Source: Odontocerum albicorne
Lineage: Eukaryota; Arthropoda; Insecta; Trichoptera; Odontoceridae
Assembly (NCBI GenBank): GCA_949825065.1
Contig: OX463863.1
Location: 22,685,933 to 22,749,932 of the forward strand
Direction of reading: 5' to 3'
DNA: 64,000 nucleotides
Position numbers and translations under genes: made by a program. Positions 32,119 through 44,100 of this stretch are shown here, piece by piece. The notes under the pieces are model-generated. The model saw nothing but the letters and a program-made list of their open reading frames with translations. It was not told the origin of the DNA and ran no database searches. Numbering within the stretch: position 1 is the stretch's first letter; every line of letters starts with the position of its first letter.

Positions 32119-35100
32119 CTATAACAAAAAAACAGATGCGTGAGACTCTCGCGCGGTAGAAGTGAAACTTTTTAGCTCCCAGGAAAAGTTGATTTTGTGC
32201 ATTGCTTTGTTTCCATTTGTTCACAGTTTTTTTTTTGGATTAGGAAATGGTTATATTAATTAATGAATATACATAAATTTAATAAATTAATTAATTATTT
32301 AAAAAGAATTAACAATTATTAATTATTATATTAATTAATTAACAATTATTAATTAATTAATAATTGTTAATTAATAAATTATTATTAATTTATTAACAAT
32401 TAATCATTATTAATTAATTAACACTTAATCATTATTAATTAATAATTATAATAAATAATTAATTAATTAATTATTAATATACATAAATTTAATAAATTAA
32501 TTAAAAAATATTTAAAAAGAATTCACAATTATTAATTATTACATTAATTAATTAACAGTTAGTAATTAATTAATAATTGTTAATTAATTCATAATTATTA
32601 CTTAATTAATAATTAAAAATTATTAATTAATAATTATACTTAATAATTAATTAAAAATTATTGATAGTAATAATAATTATAACTAATTAATAATTATAAC
32701 ATTAATATTATATTGCTAATTAATATTATTATTAATATTAATTAATTATTATTAATAATTTTTAATATTATTATTTATAACAATTATTATTCATTATAAA
32801 TTGATTATTTATGAATTATAATATATTTATAAAATTTTATTTATTAATTAATTTATATAATTGAATATTATTTAATTATTGAAATTTAATAATATATAAA
32901 TATTTATTATTATAATACAATATTTAATTTTATATTTAATAAATAAACAAATTTATAAATTTATTTATTTATCGTTCATTTATCAAATTAATAAATGATT
33001 TATTTATATTATTACTAATTATAAATTTATATTTAATGTTTATTATTCATTAAATATATTTATTAATATAAATAAATATTAAAGATCGTTTGAAATATTC
33101 CCATTAAAGTGGGAGAAGGGGAAGCGTTTCACTTTTCGTGACGTTCAGGACAATTTGCCCTACCGCATAGATACAAGTTTCATTTGAAAAAAACTATTTT
33201 TGAATTTTTTTTTTTTTAAGGAAAGCATTTTACGTGTCTGATTAATTAATTTATTGAATATACAGTGGTAAACATAAAGATTAAAGATTTTTTTTGGTCC
33301 CTATATGATTTCATATATTCAATTTCTTTTAAAAGTATCAAAATCTGCTAAGCTGTCCACAACAATATCTCGGTACCAACTTGGATGTATGGGAGTGAAA
33401 TATGGACATGGAAAAAGAGTGATAGGAGCCGAATAAAGGCTGTACTCGTAACTAAATGGACACACTCGAGAAATATGAGATACACACTTTTTCATTTAAA
33501 TAAACAATGGTGGAAACATATCGCAGAAAAAAATAACCAATATTGGTATATGATACATAAAAATCAAGAATTCTGTATTAAAACGTCACCAACCATAGAC
33601 AATAAGATCCTCTCAACTATTTCCCAATGTGCAATAATACTCTCGGACTCAGCAATGTGCTGAGCAAGGAGCCGGAGCCAGTGTGTATTTGAGCTTTGAA
33701 CCATAAATAACTCTGCTGGCAGTTCATTATACGAGGCGTATCCAGAAAGTAAGTGTACTGAGGCTCTCACGACCGGATGGATTTTATTTTCGACATGTTG
33801 GCTACACTTCCGTGTAGTCCTACCCTTCCCCTCTGCAACGAGACCGGTTCGAGGTCAGTACGTTGAGAAGTGTCGACGCGACAACACTTTTTGTGAAAAA
33901 TGTCAACCCAATCTCCCGCCAAGTGCGAAATTTTGTAAAAAGGCAAGAGTTTTTGAGGCGCTGCAAACTCCATGGAGATGAATTTCTCCGCTCCATCGTT
34001 ACTGGAGATGAAACTTGGGTTGCACACTACACGCCTGAAACCAAAAGGCAGTCTCAACAGTGGCGTCACACCTCTTCACCCTCCGCCAAAAAGTTCAAAA
34101 CCACAATTTCAGCCAAGAAAATCATGGCATCCTTGTTTTGGGACTGTCGAGGCATAATTTTAATTGAATATATGCCTCAAGGGGAGACCATCAACTCTGC
34201 AAGATACTGTGAGACCCTAAAAAAATTGCGGAGGGCGATTCAGAACAAGAGGAGAGGCATGCTGACAAAGGGAGTCTGCCTGCTGCATGACAATGCCAGA
34301 CCACACACGGCCAACGTCACGAAGGAACTGCTCGCCTCGTTTAAATGGGATGCCCTGAACCATCCCGCGCATTCCCCTGACCTAGCACCTTCAGATTACT
34401 ATCTCTTTACCTCCCTGAAGCTGTACATGGGTGGAAAAAGGTTTTCAACCGACGAGGAGCTAAAGGAGGAGGTGGAGAAGTGGACGGAGGGGTTGGCGGG
34501 AAACTACTTCGAGGAAGGCATCAAAAAGTTGATACCCCGCTTCACCACCTGCATTGAGAGGAATGATGACTATGTCGAAAAATAGCTTACATATGTACTA
34601 CGGTAACCATGTAATTTTTTTGTTTAAATAAAAAAAATTGTAACCTATTAGGTGTACAAATAAGTTTCCGCCGTTTTTTATAAAAAAATAGGCATTTATT
34701 GTGAAAGAACGGAACCTCATGTTTTATTCGAAGTAGTACCCATCGCTTGCCACTACTTTTCCCCATCTTTCTGTCAGCATACGAATACCGCGTCAGTCAT
34801 CATCATCATCTTTTGAGGCTATCCACGAATCGACTCAATTTTTGGTATCTTCATATGATGTGAAGTGCTGCTCAGACAGGCCATGCGTCATCGATCAAAA
34901 CAAGTGGTAATCAGAAGGAGCAATGTCTGGTGAATACAGCGGGTGGGGTAAAACTTCTCAATTGAGTGTTTCCAAATAGGTTTTGACCGGTGCCGCAACA
35001 TGTGGACTAGCATTATCATGCAGGAGAATAATTTTGTCGTGTCTGGCGTAGTAGTGGGCGCGCTTTTCCTCGAGTGCTCGACTCAATCTCATCAATTATG

Positions 35101-38100
35101 TTCGGTAGACAGCCCCAGCAATGGTTTCATTCGGTTTGAGCAACTCATAATACACGACACCAAGCTGATCCCACCAAATACACAACAAGAGTTTTTTTCC
35201 ATGAATATTTGGCTTAGCCGTAGATGTTGAAGCATGACCAGGGGATCCCCATGATTTCTTCCTTTTTGGATTATCATAATGGATGCATTTTTCATCACCA
35301 GTGACTATATGGTGCAGAAAACCCTTTCGTTTATGCCTGGCAAGCAGCATTTCACATGTGGAAAATTGGCATTCAAAGTTTCTCCGTGTCAGTTCATATG
35401 GAACCCAATTTCTTTGTTTTTGAATCATTCCCAATGATTTCAACCCATGTGAAATTGCTTGTTGAGTCACTCCTAATGTAAGTGCAAGTTCTTCTTGCGT
35501 TTGGCACGAATCTTGATCCAATAATACTTCCAATTCCGCGTCTTCGTACACTTTCGGCCTTCCGCTACGTTCTTTGTCTTCGATGTCAAATTCACCGTTC
35601 TTAAACTTTTGAAACCACTCACGACAACTTCTCTCACTTAAGGCAGCCTCACCATATGCTTCTACAAGCAATCGATGCGCCTCAGCTGCAGATTTCTTCA
35701 AATTGAAGAAGTAAATCAAAAGTTCCCGCAAATGACGCTTATTCGGCTCAAAACTTGACATTTTCGAACACAAAAAAATATGTTATACTGATAAAAATTC
35801 ACTAATATTTCAAGGTCATGTTGTTGACAGATGTCCAACCTTACGATAATGACATTTTACATCTGACAATTTTAACCATAACTTACTGGTGGCGCCAACT
35901 TTTGTCAAACGGCGGTGACTTATTTGTACACCCAATACAAAAATTCAGTACACTTACTTTGTCGATATGCCTCGTACAACCTAAAAGCTAAAATAATAAG
36001 TATATTCCCTCTACTATAGTTCCTGGTCTGATACATTTATGTGGTCAATCCTCCCGATAAACTAAATCCCGAGCCTTTAAGAATCACGAGGATAATTGTA
36101 ATGATATACTCGTACATGGCCTTATGCTCAAAATCACAAAATCTTTGAAAAGTTGCTCACTTGGATAAATTTATAAATAAATATATATAGGTTTATCGAT
36201 ATCAACATAATACAGTCAACTCCGGTTATAGTGAACTCTGTTTTAGTGAACCTTCGGCTATAGTGAACCCAACCCCATATATCAAATGTATATGGTAAAA
36301 ACCTATGTTATAGTGAACTAAAACTAGTACATTTTGGTTCCCTTTAGCCAGAGGGTCACTAAAACCGAGTTCACTATAACCGGAGTTGACTGTATGTACA
36401 TATATAAATATTAGGTTAGTCAAAAAGTTTTGAAAGCGGAAATAAAAATACATTTTTTTTGGGGGGAAATCACTTTTATTGCTCAGTATAGTCTCCCATA
36501 AGATCAATACACTTGGTCCAACGATCTTCCAACTTTGTTGTCCCATCACGGAAGTGACTTTCTGGAAGGCCTGCAAAATACTCCTCTACGACGGCTATAA
36601 CCTCTTAGTTTGATGAAAAATGCTTTCCACGAAGGAATTTTTTGAGGTGTGAGAACAGCCAGAAGTCAGAGGGAGCTAAATCTGGCGAATAGGGTGGATG
36701 CTGCAACAATTCGTACCCCAATTCACTGATTTTCGCTATGGTTTTTTGAGCTGTGTGAGCAGGTGCATTGTCTTGATGAAAAATGATTTTTTTCTTCTGC
36801 AAACCGGGTCTTTTTTCACAAATTTTTTCATCCAACTGGTCCAAAAGGTCACAATAATAATCAGAGTTGATTGTCTTACCAGTTTGGAGATAATCTATCA
36901 ATAAAATTCCTTTTGCATCCCAAAAAACTGACGCTAACACCTTCTTGGCCGATTTCTGGACACGAACTCGCTTCGGAGCCAAAGTGCCTGGTTCACACCA
37001 CTCCTTAGCCTCTTGTTTTGATTCAGAATCATGGTGGTAGACCCAATTCTCATCCATAGTGATGAATCGACGCAGAAAATCCTTTTTATCCTTTCGAAAT
37101 TGCTCCAAATGTTGCTCAGAAAGTCGCATTCGAACGTGTTTTTGTTGCATTGTTAGCAAATGCGGCACCCATTGTGCACACAGTTTTTTGAAACCCAAAA
37201 CTTCAGCCAAAATATGCCATGTTGTTCCATGTGAGATGCCTATGGTGTCAGCTATCACATCCACAGTCGATCGATGATCTTTTAAAACCATATCCTGTAT
37301 TTTCGCTATGATTTCTGGTGTTGATGCACTTTTTGGACGTCCTGAGCGTGGATAGAGCTTTAATACTTTCACCATCTTTGCATGGATCTCAGTAGCCGAT
37401 AAATCTTCCAAAACAAAGAATTTAATCACTGCACGATATTCGGATTTTTCCATTGTTAAAAAATACACTGACACGTCAACTTCAAATGGCTTGTAAACAA
37501 AGAATGAATTGACAAATCGAAATGAAATTTTGAGTACGTTCTTATGAAAGATGAAATATTAAAATGGCGTCGAAATTTTGATTTTTCTACTGCTCCATAC
37601 ATGTCGCTTTCAAAACTTATTGACTAACCTATTACATTCTTAAGATAAATAGTAGAAAATACATTTAAGGGAGAAGCTATCAAAAGGTCTGGGCTCATCT
37701 CATATAATATCCCTCTGGTTAAGATATACCCCATCAATATAGGGTGAATCTGTCCACGAGGACATCTGATGTTTTTCAGCCCAAACCCTTGTAACACATC
37801 GATCAATAAGTCCCGGGACTAACTACTAAAACAACATTTGTTTGCCAAAATTCTTCTTTATGCATTCAACATAGTCGCCTTCAAGAGCGATACATTTATG
37901 CCAACGCTTTCCTAACTTTTCTATGCCGGCCGTGTAGAACGATTTATCTTTGGTTTCAAAATAGGCGTTAGTTTCGGCAATCACTTCTTCATTGGAGCCA
38001 AATCTCTTTCCCTGGAGCATCTTTTTGAGGTCCGCGAACAGCCAATAGTCGCTGGGGGCCAAATCTGGAGAATACGGTGGGTACGGAAGCAATTCGAAGT

Positions 38101-41100
38101 TCAAGTCGTGCAATTTGGCCATCGTTACCATCGACTTGTGACACGGTGCATTTTCCTGATAAAAGACGATATAAAAACATTTATCGAAGTTTTATACCAA
38201 ATTTGAAGGCAATCGGTTGGATAGAACTTGAGATTTTATGTCGACCAGGTCGAAAAAAGTAGTCTGGAGAAAAACGCGTTTAAAGTTTTGAGATTATTGA
38301 CCGAGTCATATCGGTGCGGCGTAATTGCTGCCTCATTTATAGCTATAACTTCGTAAATATTAGGTAAAGCAAAAAGAAATGACAATTTTTTTTGATGCGA
38401 CAAAAAATTGATTTAAACAAAAACTATACAAAATTATTCCGTTAAATAATTACCGTTGTTACCGATGATCTTCCTCCACAGAATAGGCAGTTTTTTAATA
38501 CCTTATTCGTATAATTCTGGTGGTTTTTCGGTAAAATATGACTCCAAGTGATTTTGGACTTGTTCGACATTCGTAGATTTTTTGTCTCGAAGCGAATGTT
38601 CCATCGACCTAAAAAGACGGTAATCCAAAGGTGCAATATCAGGTGAATATGGTGGATGCTGCAGAACTTCTAAATATAGCTCTCTTATTTTGTCCTGCGT
38701 AATCCTTGCTGCGTGTGGTCTTATATTATCATGTTGTAGAATTCTTCTCTGATTCTTTACTAAAACTGATCATTTTTTAAGCAGTTCTGCCTTTAATCTT
38801 TCGATTTGGGCACAATACACATCTGCTGTAACAGTCTGACCAGGTTTTAGTAATTCATAATGAATAACTTCCAAAATATCCAACTTCCAAAATATCCAAG
38901 AGTCAATGTCAACTGAGGGGTAGACACAGCTACCTGATTTGTCGAAAACCATTGTTTTTTGTTTTTTTTTCTCCTCGGATTGGTGTAAAGGACCCACTTC
39001 TCACCCCCAGTAATAATTTTTCTAAGAAATGGATCAGTTTCATATCTGGAGAGTGAAGATGAACAGATTGTTATTGGTTGTTCCATGGCCGTTGGAGAAA
39101 GTTCGTGCGGCTCCCAAATTCCTTGTCTATTTTGTTTTCTGAGCCTTTTCAAATAGTTCTTCACTGTTGACCATGGACAACCGATATCTTGTGACAATTC
39201 CTTGATGGTTTTACGCGGATCGGACCTCACTAATGAGTTTAAAGTGTCATCATCGATTTTAAGAGGTGTTCCTATTTTTGGTTTGTCCTTCGATTCCCTT
39301 TCACAACTTTCAATTTTTTGAAACCATCTTTGGCACTTCCGAGGATTCAAGATGTCTCTATAAATATCGCAGATGGTCTGGGTAGCTTATTTTGACTTCA
39401 ATCCTTTATCGAATAAAAACAGCATAAAATACCGCAAATGTGTCTCTTCAATCTGTGGCTTTTGCAGTTTTGTACTTTAAACCAAAACCAAAAATAAATA
39501 TCAAAACAGAAAGGATATTAATAGAGCTTCAAAACGATACCAACCACGACGTATTAACCCAACGGTAACTGGTGGCAAACTGGTTTCAACGTGACGCCTA
39601 ATGAAAATTTACATTTCTTTTCGCTTTACCTAATATTAAGAATTTTAAAATTTCCTTTCGAGAACATATTCTTAAAAGCTTTAAACTTGAAAAATATGTA
39701 AAAAAAAATATTTTTTTCAAATTTCTAGAGTAAAATACCCCCCTTAACCCTTACAGGCACAGGCACAGGTAAACTTCACCTATTTTTACTCAGGCTGCAC
39801 AAAAACTAAAACGTCAAGTTTCTCATTATTTTTGTTGATGTGTTTGAAAAATGACACATACAAATGCTAAATTAACATATTTCCACTTCCTCGGTAGGTC
39901 AAGGAACTCCTGGTGAGGTGGTACAACTTATGTACCACTAGTCCATATTTCCACTCGTACTTCTAATGTACCACCAAATAATGCCGAAATACATCCAAGT
40001 AAAATTAATTTTTAACCTAAATATAAATTTACCACAATTACTGAAGTCAATTTTATCACAACACAACATTTTTTTATTAAAATTTAATACAAATATATAA
40101 CGTTTTCTTTTATACGCACAAGTCGGCACACCGAGAACAACTAACTGTCAATAATATTAGAAGCTAAATGAATTTGAACAGGACCAGACCTGCAGCTGTG
40201 CGGATATGAGTCATAAGTGTTATATTATACGAAGTGGTACATAATCTGAGCGTTCGTGCAGCAAAAGAGAGAGGTTTAATAAGTGGTACATTGCGTGTAC
40301 CATTGTGCAGTATTGCCTCAAAAAAAGGTGGTACATAACGTAGACCACTAAGCCTGTAAGAGTTAATAATCAGTGGGATTGTTGCCGGGAAATCAGAATC
40401 TGGATTGAGATGGCGCAGAACTATTTCTTCGAAATGAGAAATATTCTCTGTAATACAGACTCCAACTTCAAATTAAGAAAGCGCACTGTACGATGTTTCA
40501 GTACTTCTTTATGGCGTGACTTGGACACTCAGCGAAGTAATCACAAGACGAATTTGAAATGTGGTGCTATACAGGAGACTGATAAAGATTTCTTAGGTTG
40601 GCAAACTGCACAATGAATAGGTCCTCAAACGCATGAAAAAGACAAAGAAGTGATCACTTAGGGTGACTGACAGCGCCACACGGTGGCCGGTCCTAAAACT
40701 TTTTGATCAAGGTAGTAGTACTACTTTTCAGGTACTCTTAGGGTGAAGTGCGCTATTTGTAACCTGATACTTACAAATCCTGGCAAACAGATAATTAATT
40801 ATAAACTGTGTAAAGCAGTGCTCCGCAACCGGTGTGCCGTGGCACACTGGTGTGCCGTGAGCCGGATACAGGTGTGCCGCGGTCAAATTCAATGTATTTG
40901 ACATTTTACAATTTTTCATTATGTATTTAATACACAATGGCAAATTATTTTTCATAATATTGTCTATTTTTCAAAATGTAGTATAGAATAATTATTATAA
41001 CTAAATAATTTTTTAATGGTCCCCCAGCGCCTGTTGCCAACTGTTGAAAACTGCATAGTGTGCTTTGTACACTATGCAGTTTTCAACAGTTGGCAACAGG

Positions 41101-44100
41101 CGCCAACTGTTGAAAACTGTTACACCATAGCCGCACCAAATTAGTCATAGACAAAGAAAAATGACCCTCATGCGCGTCGCTGAAGACTCATGCGTTATAC
41201 TGCATTTGCACGCGTTACATCACGTTCACTCGTCCGTCATTACTGTCGTGTGCAGAGCTGTCGCTATTTTATTGGTAGAATTTATTGCATTGGTTGCAAA
41301 GGATTCGAAATCCTTTTGCAGCCAATGCAATAAATTCTACGGAAGCACTACCTCTGCAAATTCGAGAGGAATTTACAGATTTAAATAATGACATGACTTT
41401 AAAACTTCACTTCTCCGACGTTCCATTAGATGTTTTCTGGATTTCCTCACATTTCCGACAAAACAATCTTAACACTACTCCCATTTTCGACGACATATTT
41501 ATGTGAGCAAAGGTTTTCAACTCTTGTATTAATTAAAAATGATAAGCGGTCATGCTTAAAAGGTCTTAACCAAGAACTTCGGGTTGCGCTGTCAAAAACC
41601 GAGCCGAATATAAAACTTTTGTGTTCATTGAAACAAGCGCAGCTATCACATTAATTAATTATTATTTTATAATAATTATTAAGATTGCGTAAAAATAAAT
41701 ATGTTAAAGTTTTATGTATGTATACTTTTCAAATAAAAAACAAAAATTTATTGTAAAATTTGTGTATCAATTTAATACCTTTATATTTTAGCTTTTGGTG
41801 TGCCGCGGATTTCTAGGAAGAATTTTGGTGTGTCGTAGGTGAGAAAAGGTTGCGGAGCACTGGTGTAAAGTATTAAACAAGTCATTCAGTTCTTACTTAA
41901 ATAAATATACAGAAAAAATATAAATACTTTGCTATAATGTTATTTATCCAAAATTTCTAAATATAAATGAATATTTGTCAAATTACATTTTAATTTATTG
42001 AGAATACTCAACATATTTAGATATAATTGCGATTAACACTGTACTATATATTGCACCTAATGCTTTGGCTCGAAAAGGCAATGCAATAAATATTTCTACT
42101 GGTGAGATATGAATCCATAGTGAGATAATATGAATTCAGGAAGCTTTGTTTACTAGCAACACTGATACGAATAATTTAAGGCAAGACATTTTGCAAAATG
42201 TTCTCTCTGTTATAAAAAAAGTTTTCCTGACAAACATGAGTACGTGTTTGAAAACCATTGATACTTAATCAAGATCAATATTGATGTTCTGTAAGAGTTT
42301 GCCTACATGGCAATAAACCAGGCTGATTGATTTGTATTTGTAGTCCAGGCAATGAACAGACTGGAAGCATTTGAAATGTGGTTGCATCGTCGAATGCTCA
42401 AAATTCCCTGGACAGACATGGTGACAAATACCGAAGTCCTGAGGCGAGCTAGAGCTGACAGGGAGTTGTTGTCCACTATAAAAGTTAGAAAGATTTCATA
42501 TCTGGGTCACGTGCTGCGTGGAGAGAAGTACCACTTGCTCCAGCTTATATTGAAGGGGAAAGTCGAGGGACACCGGGGGCCCGGAAGAAGACAGATGTCC
42601 TGGCTGCGGAATGTGAGGGAGTGGACCGGCATCCGGAGTGCAGAGGAACTGTTCCGGGCGGCTCAGGACCGAGACGGATTCGCCGAAGTGATCGCCAACG
42701 TTGGGGGGACCCGACAGGGCACTTAGAAGAAGAAGAAGATTGATTTGTATACAGTGAAAGAGTAGTTATAAAAAATATACGATTGCTCATTTTCGAAATC
42801 TAAGAATTTCTATAAAAAAAAATGTATCCAAAATTTCACAATGTGAAAAACATAGTTTATAAAATTCTTTTAAATTAACATTGGCATCTTCACCATCCTA
42901 TCTCCAATCGTAAAAAATAAGAGATAATAAGATTTATGGTAATATAATGATTGCATGCGACCATTGTTAGCGGGCCTATGTATGTTGTAGTTAGGCATAG
43001 GAAGTCTGAATATAATTTTAAAGAAATAAATTGTGTGCCCTCCCTATTGTAGACAAATATCCTTTTGAGTATATGTAATAAAAAAATTGGCCCAATATTA
43101 TATATATCGTCGTCATACAAGAGAAGTGACCGAGTGCATTTTTCGCGAAAACGTGATTAATGACTATCTGACACCTTACTAACATAATGGTGGCCCGGAA
43201 AAAATAACCCAGCAAGAACTTGGAAGAATAATAATAATATCTTGACTTGTTTAAAATTACTATCTGCATTCATGTTTATTTTTTGACAAGCAAAATTGTA
43301 TGAAAATTTTCAAAAATATTATTTCTTTATTTTGAAAGCAATGAACATTTCTATACACATAAAAAAATCACAAATGTGAATACGTTTATTTAAAAAAAAA
43401 AAATTGAAAACAAAAGTGTAAAAATGGTTAAATGAACATCTCCTGAACATTTTGCATTTTGTTAGCTGGTCACTTTCTCTTGTATGACGACGATATGTAT
43501 GTATTGTATGAATCCAATTATTAGGTCCTTACATATGAAATTGGCGTTTTGCCGTACTGGCAACTTTGATCTCAAATATCTTCTCTTTGGTTAGGAATTC
43601 CAAATTCAAATTTATACAGCTATTTACTCAAGTATTTGTGTTTCGAAAATTATAATTCATTTGTTTTTTCCTCAATTGTTTTTTTTCTTTGCGTCACTCA
43701 GTTTACAAAATGGAAAACTTGAAATATCGCGTTATTTACGAGTACGAGTTCCACCGTGGCACCAGTGCTGCAGAAACGGCTCGAAGGATTAATGATGTGT
43801 ATGGCGACGGTGCCGCAAAAGAAAACACAGTGCGTTTTTGGTTCCAACGTTTTCGTTCTGGAAATTTCGACCTGCAGAAAAAGCCCCGTGGACGGCCGGA
43901 GACCAAAGTTGATAATGAAGAATTGAAGGCTATTGTGGAAGCGGATCCATCGCAAACCACGTCCGAGTTAGCTGCAGGCTGCGGTGTTAGTGATAAAACT
44001 GTTTTAATCCACTTGAAGCAAATTGGGAAGGTGAAAAAGCTTGAAAGGTGGGTACCTCACGAATTGAGTGAAGCAAATCAACAAACGCGCGTTGACTGCT

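Larger units (their letters stand above)
33732..35974 (+). mobile_element. Mariner M3, interrupted by mariner M5
   Basis: TA-flanked ends CGAGGCGTATCCAGAAAGTA and the inverse ACTTTGTCGATATGCCTCG. Own length is about 953 bp after removing the 1288 bp insert plus TA (34648-35937). The N-terminal third of the transposase is deleted. Confidence 0.85.
40816..41862 (+). mobile_element. hAT element with 8 bp target duplication
   Basis: Ends CAGTGCTCCGCAACC and GGTTGCGGAGCACTG are perfect inverted repeats. GTGTAAAG is duplicated at 40808-40815 and 41863-41870. Interior GTGTGCCG repeats near both ends are typical hAT subterminal motifs. 1047 bp, so strongly deleted. Confidence 0.93.

Noticed and set aside
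43689..43709. TTG-initiated extension of the M7 transposase
   Set aside because: The ATG at 43710 gives the standard mariner start and length.
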